DNA from: an uncultured Lachnospiraceae bacterium
Lineage (GTDB): Bacteria; Bacillota; Clostridia; Lachnospirales; Lachnospiraceae
Assembly (NCBI GenBank): GCA_910577675.1
Contig: CAJTOR010000002.1
Coordinates: forward strand, 62,001-126,000
Direction of reading: 5' to 3'
Length of the DNA: 64,000 nt
Position numbers and translations under genes: made by a program. Positions within the stretch are counted from its first letter, which is position 1. The number at the start of each line of letters is the position of its first letter. A model generated the notes under the pieces. That model had not been told where the DNA came from and ran no database searches. It saw only the letters and a program-made list of their open reading frames with translations. This document shows positions 16,975 to 26,170 of this stretch, one piece after another.

Positions 16975-19239
16975 ATGGCAGGGGAACATATTATATATCG
17001 CTTTGGGCGGAGTGCATTCCGCGATTTTGATACTGGGAACAGGAAGGAGTGGCTGCTTTCAAACGGGATTGGCGGCTACGCGAACAGTACGGTGCACGGC
17101 AACAGCTCAAGGATTTTTTCATCCTATCTGATCGCGTCGTTACACCCTCCGGTGGACAGGGTGCTGGTGCTTGCCAAAACACATGAGGAGCTGATTTTTG
17201 GCATGGATGAATCAGGTCATCCAACATCCCCTAAAAGTGGTCAGGATAACAGCACGAGGGAGCAGCTTTTTGCGCTAAAAGACCCGGTACCCGCCGAGGT
17301 TTCAACCGAGGGGGTGGGCATAAAGCGGATTGACCTGGCAACGCAGCAATACCCGGGACATATCCGCGAGGGGTTTTGCTATCAGACGGGGTTTACCTTT
17401 GATTTCTGGCCGGAATACCGTTATTTTGCGGAGGGTATTAGGGTTGTAAAGCGCATTGCCCTCGCCTATGGGAAGAACGAGACGGCAATTTCTTATGAAT
17501 TGGAAAATAATGGAAGTAAGAATGTGGTTTTTTCCATCACACCGCTGTTTAATTTCCGTCCTTTCGGTGAGGTGAGCAGCAGGGATTCGCTTGATTTCGC
17601 GGTGGAATGTGGGGGCGGGGAAGTTTTTTTAACGCCTCGGGCAGCGGAGGAATACAGAATTCGTTTTGCCGCTTCCGAGGGAAGTTTTTATGACCGGGGG
17701 CAGCGCAGGACTTCGATGGCAACTCCAAACTATACCGTGGAGGAGAATGAACTTTACTGTGTGGATGTAAGCAACGGGTTCACCGGTGTGGATCATCATT
17801 TTACACCTTATGAGCTACATATCAGTCTGGCACCGGGAGAAAAGAAGGAGATTGGCGTGGTATGCGGGCTGCTTTCCGGGCAGGAGGCGGAAAATCCAGG
17901 GGCGCTTGATGCCCTTTCGCGTGCGGGGGAGATTTTTGCTGCGGCTAAGACGCGCGGGGAGAGGCTGCTTTTGCAGGCAAAAAGCAATGATGCCCTTACC
18001 GGCAGGCTCGTCCTCTCCGCCGACCATTTTCTTGTGCGCCGCGAGTCCACGGGGATGATGACCGTGCTTGCGGGCTATCCGTGGTTTGCGGACTGGGGGC
18101 GTGATACAATGATTGCTTTTACCGGGCTGACACTTGCAACCGGGCGTTTTGCTGAGGCGAGGGAGGTGCTTTTGTCTTTCGCGGAATATGTCAGCCGGGG
18201 GATGCTCCCGAATGTTTTCCCGAACCATGCAAACGAGGAGCCAATGTATAATACAATTGACGCTTCGCTCTGGTATTTTTATGCGGTGTATAAATATTTG
18301 CAGTATACAACCGACCTGCCTTATTATAAAGAAACCTTTAAAGATGTGAAAGAGAAATATCCGGATGGTGTGGAGCTTACCGAGGAGGAGGTCTTTGTGC
18401 GCGACTCGCTCTACCCCGTGCTTTGTGAGATTTTTGAAAGCTACCGGGACGGCGGGGCACGCTATGACATCCATATGGATGAGGATGGTCTGGTAATGGG
18501 GGGAGGCGGGTTTGACCAGCTTACCTGGATGGATGTGCGGGTGGGGGATATTGTGGTTACGCCGCGCCACGGCAAGGCGGTTGAAATCAACGCGCTCTGG
18601 TACAATGCAATCTGCTGCCTGCGCCTGTTCAAACAGCGGTTTTTCGGGGATGGCACAGTATACAAGGATCTCGATGAACTTGCAGGGCGTGTGCAGCGCT
18701 CATTCCTTGATAAGTTTTGGAATGAAGATAAGGGCTGTCTTTACGATACGATCGATGAGGAAGGCAGGGGGGATATGGATTTAAGGCCAAACCAGATTTT
18801 TGCGGTTTCGCTGCCTTTTACCATGCTGCCGCCGGAGAAGGAAAAAAGTATTGTGCGCGCTGTGTACGAAAAACTCTACACTCCTTACGGGCTGCGCAGT
18901 CTTGCGCAGGGGGAGGCAGGATACCGCGGGGAATATAAAGGTAGGCTGATCGGGCGCGATTTGGCGTACCACATGGGGACGGTGTGGGGATATCTTGCGG
19001 GTGCATTCTTTGACGCGTGGGCGAAAACCATGTGCCGGACCGAAAAAGACAGGGAACAGCTTGCCTGTATGATTGGGGAGTTTAAGAACCATATGGCGGA
19101 CGGATGCCTCGGCGGGATCGCGGAAATCTTTGACGGCGACTTCGCCTGCGACAGCAGGGGATGCTATACGCAGGCGTGGAGCGTGGCGGAGGTACTGCGC
19201 GCGTTTAGGGAACTGTGTGGGCAGATGGGGGAGGGGTGA
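16975..19239 (+). CDS. Glycogen debranching enzyme, archaeal/bacterial GDE type
   Basis: 754-residue enzyme removing alpha-1,6 branches from glycogen (amylo-alpha-1,6-glucosidase family). An N-terminal GDE_N domain (KEWLLSNGIGGYANSTVHG, residues ~20–290) is followed by a C-terminal (alpha/alpha)6-barrel. Key sequences are GYPWFADWGRDTMIAFTGL near residue 365, LPNVFPN, TIDASLWYF, and DLRPNQIFAVSLP. The ATG at 16975 is preferred to 16927, which overlaps hslO. The last bases of the gene, including the stop, lie inside the truncated R2 repeat copy. Confidence 0.9.
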   Translation: MAGEHIIYRFGRSAFRDFDTGNRKEWLLSNGIGGYANSTVHGNSSRIFSSYLIASLHPPVDRVLVLAKTHEELIFGMDESGHPTSPKSGQDNSTREQLFALKDPVPAEVSTEGVGIKRIDLATQQYPGHIREGFCYQTGFTFDFWPEYRYFAEGIRVVKRIALAYGKNETAISYELENNGSKNVVFSITPLFNFRPFGEVSSRDSLDFAVECGGGEVFLTPRAAEEYRIRFAASEGSFYDRGQRRTSMATPNYTVEENELYCVDVSNGFTGVDHHFTPYELHISLAPGEKKEIGVVCGLLSGQEAENPGALDALSRAGEIFAAAKTRGERLLLQAKSNDALTGRLVLSADHFLVRRESTGMMTVLAGYPWFADWGRDTMIAFTGLTLATGRFAEAREVLLSFAEYVSRGMLPNVFPNHANEEPMYNTIDASLWYFYAVYKYLQYTTDLPYYKETFKDVKEKYPDGVELTEEEVFVRDSLYPVLCEIFESYRDGGARYDIHMDEDGLVMGGGGFDQLTWMDVRVGDIVVTPRHGKAVEINALWYNAICCLRLFKQRFFGDGTVYKDLDELAGRVQRSFLDKFWNEDKGCLYDTIDEEGRGDMDLRPNQIFAVSLPFTMLPPEKEKSIVRAVYEKLYTPYGLRSLAQGEAGYRGEYKGRLIGRDLAYHMGTVWGYLAGAFFDAWAKTMCRTEKDREQLACMIGEFKNHMADGCLGGIAEIFDGDFACDSRGCYTQAWSVAEVLRAFRELCGQMGEG

Positions 19240-19317
19240 AAAATAGTTCTAAGGCAGCAAAAGACAGCGTTTTTCATTTCTATTTGGGTCGCCCAAAGCG
19301 GCATGGGGGATTAAAAT
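19236..19317 (+). repeat. R2 repeat, copy 1 (internally deleted)
   Basis: Begins GTGAAAAATAGTTC over the stop codon of the debranching enzyme and ends GGGGGATTAAAAT. Compared with copies at 46692 and 63156 it lacks 36 internal nt, removed between two GAC ends (AAAGAC and AAAGGAC), as in slipped-strand deletion. The deletion takes the right arm of hairpin 1 and the left arm of hairpin 2 and leaves hairpin 3 (CGCCC/GGGCG-like region). No start codon or gene follows it; instead an intrinsic terminator does. Confidence 0.8.
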
Positions 19318-19324
19318 AAAAAAC

Positions 19325-19358
19325 GGGATTGGCATGAAAAATGCCAGTCCCATTTTTT
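19325..19358 (+). terminator. Terminator after glycogen debranching enzyme
   Basis: GGGATTGGCAT pairs with ATGCCAGTCCC around a GAAAA loop (one G·U pair) and is followed by TTTTTT, a classical intrinsic terminator. The next ~160 bp hold only the leader of surface protein B. Confidence 0.88.
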
Positions 19359-19517
19359 ATGCACAGAGGCGCAAATTTGGTTTGCGTGCCGGTTAATGTC
19401 GATTTATGCGCGGTATTGTATTATTAACATACATTTTTACCACACTTCTTAACAAAAGTCAAGGTTCCCCGCAGAAAGATCACCAAATTAAACCAAATTT
19501 TTAAGGAGGAAGAGAAA

Positions 19518-22469
19518 ATGAAGAGTATCTTCAAGAAGATCGCCTTCGTGTTAGCGCTTGCCATGGTCGTAACCATGATGCCGGCAAAGGCCGCTTCTGC
19601 CGCGTCTTCAAAAGAGCCGCAGATGTACGGAACCTTAAAGCTTTATCTCGGCGGTGATGTAACAGGTTCTTATGAAGGTCAGAATTACGCGAAGGTCTGG
19701 AATAAGGACAATTACACGGTTACTTTTGCCTCGGATAATGAGGAAGTTGCAACCGTAAACGGCAAGGGTTTTGTCCGTGCAGTTGCAGTCGGTACTGCAA
19801 ATATCACGGCAACCTTTACGGACGAGGATGGTGAAACACTTGAGAAAACCTGCGTGGTAACTGTTAAGAAGAATGCAGTTGCAGCCGGGATCGGCGCAAA
19901 GAACAAGGCTCAGCTTGAGGAAGGCATTGCAGCTGGAACCGAATTGCAGCTTACCGCAGTGCGCAAGGATGAGGATGGCAACACTGCCCGCAAGGGTAAG
20001 GTGGACATTACGGACGGCATGCGTTTTGAGTCATCCGATGAAAAAGTCTTTACTGTAGGTGCTACCAAGGGCAAGCTTACCGCTGTTGGCGAAGGGGAAG
20101 CGAAACTCTATGTATGGGCAGTGCAGTCCGAGGGCAGGGATCCGGAAACCGGCGAGTATCCGGCAACTACCGAGAAAAAGGAATATACGGTTGTTGTGAA
20201 GTCTGCGATGAAAGCAGAGCAGACGGCATACAATGCATTCCAGATTTCCTTTGATACAGAAGCAACCGCAAAAGCAGCAGTTGAGGAAACGTCCAAATAC
20301 TTTACTTCCGCATCCGCAGCAGTAACGGACAACGAGGATATCATCCAGGTTGACCATGTATTAAAGAATGCAGCGGGCGTAGAGATCGGTAAGGAAAATG
20401 TCCGCATCGGGAAGCTTGGTCAGTCCGCAAATGATGCAAAAGTGGTAAACGTAACGATGTTTGAGGAAATGCTTGAGGAGAGCGAGTATATTGTAAGTTA
20501 CAAAGGCAAGCAGGTAAGATTTACTACAACAAAGAACATTGCTAAAAACCTCACCGTGGAAGGCGGCAGAAGTGAAAATCTTGGGGAAGATACCAGCAAG
20601 ACCGATGTGGTTCTCCGCATTTTTGCAGTCGGCACAAACGGACAGGATGTTGATATTACAGGGTGCAGGGCTTACCTTGGATGGGAATCCAGTGTGTTGC
20701 TCGAAGAGGAAGGAAATACCCAGATTCACACGGAATATAATTTCGTAACGGATCCGACAGGACCTGTAATCTATTTCTATACAAAAGATCCAAAAGTTGC
20801 GGTCAATGTAAAAGCAACTTTTGTGGATTATTTTAATCCGGTAAAGAAAGGCAACGAGTTAGTTGCGAGAGCAACCATCCATCCGGGCAGCCACAGTCTT
20901 GTAAAAGGACAGATTGTAAGCTGGGGCGTTACGGATGAAGGCAAGAGACATTGGGATGGCGGCGTATTTAATTCCAAAGAATTTGCAGCGGATGATCTGG
21001 GCAAGACGCTTATTGTCGATGCAGATGTATACTATGGTGATGTGAAATATGACCGTTGCACCTGTGATGATTCAGAGCTCTTTACCTTTAAGACGGAGAA
21101 TGAGGATAAGCTGATTGTTGATGAAAAGACCGGACATCTGTATCCTCCGAAGGAGCCGAAGGATGGCATCGTAAATGTGTATGTTTATTATGATGGTTTC
21201 TACATTGGCGTTTGCCCGGTTAAGATTTGGGCGAAGAGGACATTTACAGGATTTAGTGCATCCGTAAGCCAGGATAAGTTAAGCTATAATTCCAATCCGA
21301 TAAAGGATGTTAATGATACGGTTACAATAACCATGAAGCCGGTGGATCAGTTAAATGCTGCATATACGGATGTTACAGTAAAAGCGGAAGTTTACGGAAC
21401 CGATACCGTAAAGAAATATGTTACTCTGGGAAGTCCATATTGGGATAACGGGGTTTGTAAAGTGGATATCACAGCAAATGCAACCCTTCCGGCAAATAAG
21501 ATCAGCAGTATCCGTATTTTGTGTACCGCAACATATGATAACGGGATTACAAAGAAAACATTAACCGCATCAACAGCTTTTGCTGCTAAGAACACGGAGG
21601 GTGCTGTAACGAAGTCGTACCAGTTGGTAAGCGGAAATGAAGTTGGGCTGAAACTTACCGGAAATAACTGGGAGAATGGTCTGTTAGGTCAAAAGACGGT
21701 TACGATAAAGGCGTACAGCGTTGATCGTGATGGTTTTAAGATTGAACATCTTGCATTAGCAGCAGGACATCAGGCGATTAAATCAACGGATTCCATCAGC
21801 ACCAGCACTGTAGTAATCAGCCAGTTAAGTGATTATGTGGGAACGAGTAATTTAATGGAGAATCCAAACGGGAAAGACCTTGATTTCGTGGCGGCATGGA
21901 ATCAGCCAGGTGTCCAGATTGTATCCGGCTCCGCAATTGTATCCGGTCCTTCGGTGGGCTTAGATAAGCTTGATAAGAACAGAAAGGTTCCTTCGAGCGA
22001 AGTGGTACTTGAAACTGCAAACCTGATTCAGACCATTAAGACCGGAAGCTACCAGGTATCGCTGTTTATCCCTGAAAAGGGCGGGGCAGCTTACAAGGCA
22101 GGTTCTGTAATCCGCGTAACCGATAACCGTGATCCGGTTAATTGGGAGTGGAAGAAGCACAGTGTTGAATCGACAGTTTCCACCGTTGGCGATGTGATCA
22201 ATGTAATTAGGGAAGCATTTGAGTTCAAGAAATTAAATAATGACAACGATAATATTGGCGATAATATCTATTTAGGTTATGTAAAGAAGGATAAAAATGG
22301 TAACTATGAGGATATGGTTACATTCGGCGAAGATTTCGTTGTACAGGGTGACTATTTATCAATTAGGCAGGTTCGTTATCTTGTTAAGTATGTAGAGGGT
22401 AATAATACTTACTACTACGAGATGGTGATTCCGGTGAACCAGTCGATTAGGACGGGTGTGGCTCAGTAA
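19518..22469 (+). CDS. Secreted Ig-like (BIG2) repeat surface protein, paralogue B
   Basis: 983-residue exported protein. The signal peptide is nearly identical to that of paralogue A (MKSIFKKIAFVLALAMVV). The first ~215 residues match A closely, including QMYGTLKLYLGGDVTGSYEG, the BIG2 domain (ATVNGKGFVRAVAVG) and a second module ending in EGEAKLYVWAVQSEGRDPETG. After that the two share no obvious alignment; B has further beta-rich modules such as FTGFSASVSQDKLSYNSNP near residue 575. No anchor motif is visible. The leader (ATTTTTAAGGAGGAAG) also matches that of A. Codon bias is strong in the first half and weaker in the last third. Function beyond a cell-surface role is unknown. Confidence 0.8.
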   Translation: MKSIFKKIAFVLALAMVVTMMPAKAASAASSKEPQMYGTLKLYLGGDVTGSYEGQNYAKVWNKDNYTVTFASDNEEVATVNGKGFVRAVAVGTANITATFTDEDGETLEKTCVVTVKKNAVAAGIGAKNKAQLEEGIAAGTELQLTAVRKDEDGNTARKGKVDITDGMRFESSDEKVFTVGATKGKLTAVGEGEAKLYVWAVQSEGRDPETGEYPATTEKKEYTVVVKSAMKAEQTAYNAFQISFDTEATAKAAVEETSKYFTSASAAVTDNEDIIQVDHVLKNAAGVEIGKENVRIGKLGQSANDAKVVNVTMFEEMLEESEYIVSYKGKQVRFTTTKNIAKNLTVEGGRSENLGEDTSKTDVVLRIFAVGTNGQDVDITGCRAYLGWESSVLLEEEGNTQIHTEYNFVTDPTGPVIYFYTKDPKVAVNVKATFVDYFNPVKKGNELVARATIHPGSHSLVKGQIVSWGVTDEGKRHWDGGVFNSKEFAADDLGKTLIVDADVYYGDVKYDRCTCDDSELFTFKTENEDKLIVDEKTGHLYPPKEPKDGIVNVYVYYDGFYIGVCPVKIWAKRTFTGFSASVSQDKLSYNSNPIKDVNDTVTITMKPVDQLNAAYTDVTVKAEVYGTDTVKKYVTLGSPYWDNGVCKVDITANATLPANKISSIRILCTATYDNGITKKTLTASTAFAAKNTEGAVTKSYQLVSGNEVGLKLTGNNWENGLLGQKTVTIKAYSVDRDGFKIEHLALAAGHQAIKSTDSISTSTVVISQLSDYVGTSNLMENPNGKDLDFVAAWNQPGVQIVSGSAIVSGPSVGLDKLDKNRKVPSSEVVLETANLIQTIKTGSYQVSLFIPEKGGAAYKAGSVIRVTDNRDPVNWEWKKHSVESTVSTVGDVINVIREAFEFKKLNNDNDNIGDNIYLGYVKKDKNGNYEDMVTFGEDFVVQGDYLSIRQVRYLVKYVEGNNTYYYEMVIPVNQSIRTGVAQ

Positions 22470-22510
22470 TCTGGTTTTTATCAGGATTTTAAGAGCGATT
22501 CCGCTGAAAG

Positions 22511-22546
22511 AAAAAAGGGGCTTTGCACTGCAAGGCTCCCTTTTTT
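22511..22546 (+). terminator. Terminator after surface protein B
   Basis: AAAAAAGGGG-CTTTGCA pairs imperfectly with TGCAAGG-CTCCCTTTTTT, giving an A-tract/T-tract-flanked hairpin 42 nt after the stop codon. Confidence 0.75.
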
Positions 22547-22597
22547 ATGCGCACGGGCAGCTTTTTCAAAAATCCTGCAAATCCCCTTAATCAGTCA

Positions 22598-22626
22598 TTG
22601 CCCATTCCGGGAAAACGTGCTATAAT
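22598..22626 (+). promoter_or_regulatory. Promoter of the 96-residue PGDYG-like gene
   Basis: TTGCCC (22598–22603), 17-bp spacer, TATAAT (22621–22626), about 50 nt before the start codon. Confidence 0.65.
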
Positions 22627-22678
22627 GTCCACATTGGTTTCATTGGCGTGAAAAACGCAAAGAGGAAGGAGGCTTATT

Positions 22679-22969
22679 ATGAAACAGTACAAGAGGGCTC
22701 CGCTTACCGTTACGGCAGCGCCGTATGAGATTGGGAAGGGGATGGAGGACGGGTTCCGCCTGTACTCACAGGTGATTACTAACGACGGGCTTGTCGTTGA
22801 AGGGCTGGTTAAACTTGAAAGGGAGGACGGTTCCATTGTCTGCCCGTACGTGCGCAACCGCCGCGGCGTTGTATTTATCCGTGAGGGGGATTATATTATC
22901 TGTGAGGACGGCGACGAGAAGCATGTATGCGGGGAGGACAAATTTCGTCAGCGTTTCCAGGAAATCTAG
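22679..22969 (+). CDS. Small PGDYG-like conserved protein
   Basis: 96-residue soluble protein. Its middle (VFIREGDYIICEDGDEKHVC, then EDKFRQRFQ) fits the PGDYG pattern, a short conserved domain of unknown biochemical role, and two regularly placed Cys residues are visible. GGAAGGAGG precedes the start, and the gene has its own promoter and terminator, so it is expressed alone. It is not a shadow of another frame. The function is not known. Confidence 0.6.
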   Translation: MKQYKRAPLTVTAAPYEIGKGMEDGFRLYSQVITNDGLVVEGLVKLEREDGSIVCPYVRNRRGVVFIREGDYIICEDGDEKHVCGEDKFRQRFQEI

Positions 22970-23013
22970 CAGGAAAACGGAAAGGTTTATAAGAAACTAA
23001 AAAATTTTATAAG

Positions 23014-23050
23014 TATCCGCCATATTTGCTTCGATGTGGCGGATATTTGT
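23014..23050 (+). terminator. Terminator after PGDYG-like gene
   Basis: TATCCGCCATA (23014–23024) pairs with TGTGGCGGATA (23035–23045), with one non-Watson–Crick pair, followed by TTTGTG. The rest of the 217-bp gap shows no gene. Confidence 0.7.
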
Positions 23051-23186
23051 GTTGCAAAGCATTTATTCTGCGTTCTTTAATCTGATTTTTTCGCTGCCTG
23101 ATTGTACAGTCCGGTGAAGAGGAAAATATGTTATGAAATCCGCCCCAAGGCTCATATATTGATAAAAAAGCCGGATGGAGGATGCG

Positions 23187-24173
23187 ATGGGTGGTAGAAT
23201 AAACGGGAACCGGAAAAAGAAGGAATCAATAAAACAAAAATGGCTTGGGAGCATGTTTTGTATAGGGAGCCTTTTGTTGTTTGTATCTGTTTCCGGTTTC
23301 CGGATGGAGGAGGAAGCGGTGGAAACCATGTTTGATACCAGTTCGGAATACATGGTGCTCAGCCTGTTGGAAAATGAGATGGAAGTGCTGCGCAGGGAGG
23401 AAAAAAATATTGATGTATCAAGGCTGCCAGAATATGTGACGCGATACCCTGAATTGTATGCGCCGGAAATAAACAGCGGTGGGGAGGAAAAGGATGCGGA
23501 TACGGAAGAAGGGGATAAGGATGCGAGCGGCAGCTTATCTTCGGATAATGAGCAGGGGGTGGCAAAAAAAATTGCCTACCTGACTTTTGATGACGGACCG
23601 AGTGAACAGACAGCCACTGTGCTTGATATCCTCAAGGAGGAGGGTATACATGCCACTTTTTTTCTGGTCGGGGAGGAGATAACCGCGGAAACGGAAGAGA
23701 TAGTTAAGCGGATGGTTGAGGAGGGGCACACGGTTGGCTTACATACTTACAGCCACGATTATGAATTTATTTACCGCTCGGTCGATAATTTCCTTTCCGA
23801 CTACGAAAAGCTTTATCGGAGGCTTTTTGAGGTGACCGGGCAGAAAACTTCTATTTTTCGGTTTCCGGGCGGGAGCACGAACCGGTATGGGAAGGCTGTT
23901 ATTTCAACCCTGAAGAAGGAGATGGAACGGCGGGGATTTTGTTTTTATGACTGGAATGTAAGCGCGGAGGATATGGTGGGTACTCCAACGCGCTATTCCA
24001 TCCGGAGCAATATTTTTAAGGATGTATTCCGCTATGATGAGCCGGTGATCCTGATGCACGACGCGGCGGCGAATGCGCTGACTGTTTCCATGTTAAAGGA
24101 TATCATAGAGGAAATCAGAAAGGGCGGGTACGATTTTGACACACTTGACCACAGGGAACGCTGTCAGTTTTAG
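23187..24173 (+). CDS. Polysaccharide deacetylase (NodB domain), membrane-anchored
   Basis: 328-residue enzyme probably acting on peptidoglycan or another N-acetylated cell-surface glycan. A basic N-terminus and one membrane segment (MFCIGSLLLFVSVSGF) are followed by a Glu-rich linker to residue ~125, then the NodB catalytic domain. Motif 1 TFDDGPS carries Asp135/Asp136, motif 2 HTYSHDY supplies the metal His residues, motif 3 is FRFPGGS, and ILMHDAA is motif 5. The ATG at 23187 has GGAGG 6 nt upstream; 23175 overlaps that RBS. Confidence 0.9.
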   Translation: MGGRINGNRKKKESIKQKWLGSMFCIGSLLLFVSVSGFRMEEEAVETMFDTSSEYMVLSLLENEMEVLRREEKNIDVSRLPEYVTRYPELYAPEINSGGEEKDADTEEGDKDASGSLSSDNEQGVAKKIAYLTFDDGPSEQTATVLDILKEEGIHATFFLVGEEITAETEEIVKRMVEEGHTVGLHTYSHDYEFIYRSVDNFLSDYEKLYRRLFEVTGQKTSIFRFPGGSTNRYGKAVISTLKKEMERRGFCFYDWNVSAEDMVGTPTRYSIRSNIFKDVFRYDEPVILMHDAAANALTVSMLKDIIEEIRKGGYDFDTLDHRERCQF

Positions 24174-24298
24174 CGGGTCTGACCCTTAAAGCAGAGCGGG
24201 GGATTACATAAAAGAAGCGCTTGACGGCGGGCGGCGGGGCTGGTATGATATTAAAAGGCAGGACGAAAGAGATTTTTAGAGGAAAGGTGGATAGGAAG

Positions 24299-24757
24299 AT
24301 GGAAGAGATACGGGAAAATCTGGCGGCGGATGTTGTGAGTCCGGACAAAAAGCAGGCACAGGAGGAAAAAGCTCCTCTGGCGAGTATCCGGGCGAAGTTT
24401 TACATGTCAAACAAAGAGGTGCTTGTGACCGAGTTTTTTATGGCTCTGAAGGATGGGAGGGAACTTGATGCCCGCGTGAGTGAGTATAGGCAGCAGTTAT
24501 GCCATATAAAGCTTGGCAAGGATTCCTCCATTCAACACTGCGGGGCGATCGCTACAGTCGGTAACCTGTGCGTGGATATGCGCGAGTGCATCGGCTTTGA
24601 GGTGGATGGCCAGATATCAAAGGTAATGGCAGGGGATGGGAAACAGGCGGGGAAGAATGTTATCCCGGCGGTTTCTGTGACCGCGGCGGCAAAAGTACTT
24701 AGGGAGGAATTACACACTAAGGAATACCGCAGAAAATCCCTGGGGCTGCAAAAGTAA
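24299..24757 (+). CDS. Unrecognised conserved protein before argF
   Basis: 152-residue soluble protein. Its central region (IRAKFYMSNKEVLVTEFFMA, then LDARVSEYRQQLCHIKLGKD) is regular and well structured, ending in a lysine-rich tail. I do not recognise the family. The ATG at 24299 is chosen because AGGTGG lies 9 nt upstream, but a longer form from 24245 or 24221 cannot be excluded. It lies 37 bp before argF and may be co-transcribed with it. Confidence 0.6.
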   Translation: MEEIRENLAADVVSPDKKQAQEEKAPLASIRAKFYMSNKEVLVTEFFMALKDGRELDARVSEYRQQLCHIKLGKDSSIQHCGAIATVGNLCVDMRECIGFEVDGQISKVMAGDGKQAGKNVIPAVSVTAAAKVLREELHTKEYRRKSLGLQK

Positions 24758-24794
24758 GGGATGTGCAATACCACAATATGTATGGAGGAAGGAA

Positions 24795-25730
24795 ATGAAT
24801 TTAAAAGGACGTTCGTTTTTAACATTGAAGGATTTTACGCCGGAAGAGATTATGTACATGGTCGATCTGGCGGCGGAACTGAAAGCAAAGAAAAAGCAGG
24901 GCATTACGGGGAACAGCTTAAAGGGCAAGAATATCGCGCTGATTTTTGAGAAGCCGTCCACCAGGACGCGCTGTTCCTTTACCATAGGTTGCATAGACGA
25001 GGGCGGGCATCCGGAATACCTTGGCAGGGAGGATATACAGCTTGGGTACAAGGAGAGCGTGGAGGATACCGCGCGTGTGCTTGGCAGGATGTTTGACGGT
25101 ATCGAGTTCCGCGGTTTTTCGCAGGAAACCGTCGAGAAACTTGCAAAGTACAGCGGGGTGCCGGTCTGGAACGGACTCACGGATGAATACCATCCGACAC
25201 AGATACTGGCGGACTTCTTGACACTCAAAGAACAGTTTGGCAGGCTTGGTGGGTTAAAACTTGTTTTTGTGGGCGACGGCAGGAATAATATGGCAAACAG
25301 CCTGATGATCGGCTCGGCAAAGATGGGGCTTGATTTTGTGATCCTTGCCCCTAAGAGTCTGTGGCCGGAGGAAGAACTGGTGGCGCTGTGCAGGGGCTAC
25401 GCAAAAGAGTCGGGCGGTTCTGTCGCGGTGACGGATGATCTTTCGGCCGTTGAGGGCGCGGACGCGGTCTATACTGATGTGTGGTGCTCAATGGGCGAGG
25501 AGGACAAGGCTGCGGAGCGGATTGCGCTGCTTAGCCCATACCAGGTAAATGAGGAATTGCTTAAAAGAACGGGCAAGGAAAGCACGATTTTCCTTCACTG
25601 CCTGCCAGCGGTAAAAGGCAAGGAAGTGACCGAGGAGATTTTTGAGAAGTATGCAGATATCGTATTTGACGAGGCGGAAAATCGTATGCACACCATCAAG
25701 GCGGTTATGGTAGCAACGCTTGGAAATTAG
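24795..25730 (+). CDS. argF: Ornithine carbamoyltransferase
   Basis: 311-residue enzyme of arginine synthesis (or, run backwards, of the arginine deiminase pathway) that joins carbamoyl phosphate and ornithine to give citrulline. The carbamoyl-phosphate loop is FEKPSTRTRCSF near residues 50–62, and HCLPA near 270 and DVWCSMG are the ornithine-side motifs. AGGAAGGAA precedes the start. No other arg gene is present here, so the direction of flux cannot be judged. Confidence 0.95.
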   Translation: MNLKGRSFLTLKDFTPEEIMYMVDLAAELKAKKKQGITGNSLKGKNIALIFEKPSTRTRCSFTIGCIDEGGHPEYLGREDIQLGYKESVEDTARVLGRMFDGIEFRGFSQETVEKLAKYSGVPVWNGLTDEYHPTQILADFLTLKEQFGRLGGLKLVFVGDGRNNMANSLMIGSAKMGLDFVILAPKSLWPEEELVALCRGYAKESGGSVAVTDDLSAVEGADAVYTDVWCSMGEEDKAAERIALLSPYQVNEELLKRTGKESTIFLHCLPAVKGKEVTEEIFEKYADIVFDEAENRMHTIKAVMVATLGN

Positions 25731-25762
25731 CGGATAAGAACATGTTTGTATGCGGCTTTACA

Positions 25763-25815
25763 GGTTCTGTCTCCGGAAAGAAACATTCCGGGGCGGAGCC
25801 TTTCTGAGTTTTGCG
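25763..25815 (+). terminator. Probable terminator after argF
   Basis: A 15–16-bp imperfect stem with several G·U pairs (25763–25778 with 25786–25800, core CCGGAA/TTCCGG) is followed by TTTCTGAGTTTT. Confidence 0.55.
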
Positions 25816-25839
25816 GTATGAAAAGGGACGGAAACCTTT

Positions 25840-26130
25840 ATGAGGAAGTTTTTACAGAAAATAAGGGACAATAAGCTGCTGCTTGACGGTATCAATGTTA
25901 TTGCAGGCTTTGTGCTGCTTATTGCACTTTTGGTATTTTTTATAACCCGGCTCTATCTGGCGTTACTTATTGCAATCTGGGCAGCGGGGCTGATAAATAT
26001 GGCGAACGGGTTTAAGTCCATGAGGGCAAAGAAGGGGGGCGTTATGCCCGGGCAGTCCATGGTACTTCTCGGGTTTGTTATCCTGATCGGAGGGACGGCG
26101 CTAGTTCTCTCGCTTATGGGTTTTGTGTAA
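25840..26130 (+). CDS. Small membrane protein of unknown function
   Basis: 96 residues with three likely membrane segments (residues ~18–35, 40–56 and 72–94; for example VIAGFVLLIALLVFF) separated by short basic loops such as KSMRAKKGG. I do not recognise the family. The start follows a weak site (GGAAACC). It lies between argF and topB, with topB 40 bp downstream. Confidence 0.6.
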   Translation: MRKFLQKIRDNKLLLDGINVIAGFVLLIALLVFFITRLYLALLIAIWAAGLINMANGFKSMRAKKGGVMPGQSMVLLGFVILIGGTALVLSLMGFV

Positions 26131-26170
26131 CCGGAAAAGAAAAGCTTCAAATAGATAAGGCTGGTATTTC

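Noticed and set aside
17815..18570. Minus-strand open frame of 251 codons inside the glycogen debranching gene
   Set aside because: It lies wholly opposite a clearly conserved enzyme, has no RBS, and its His/Arg/Pro-rich text is typical of the antisense of GC-rich codons.
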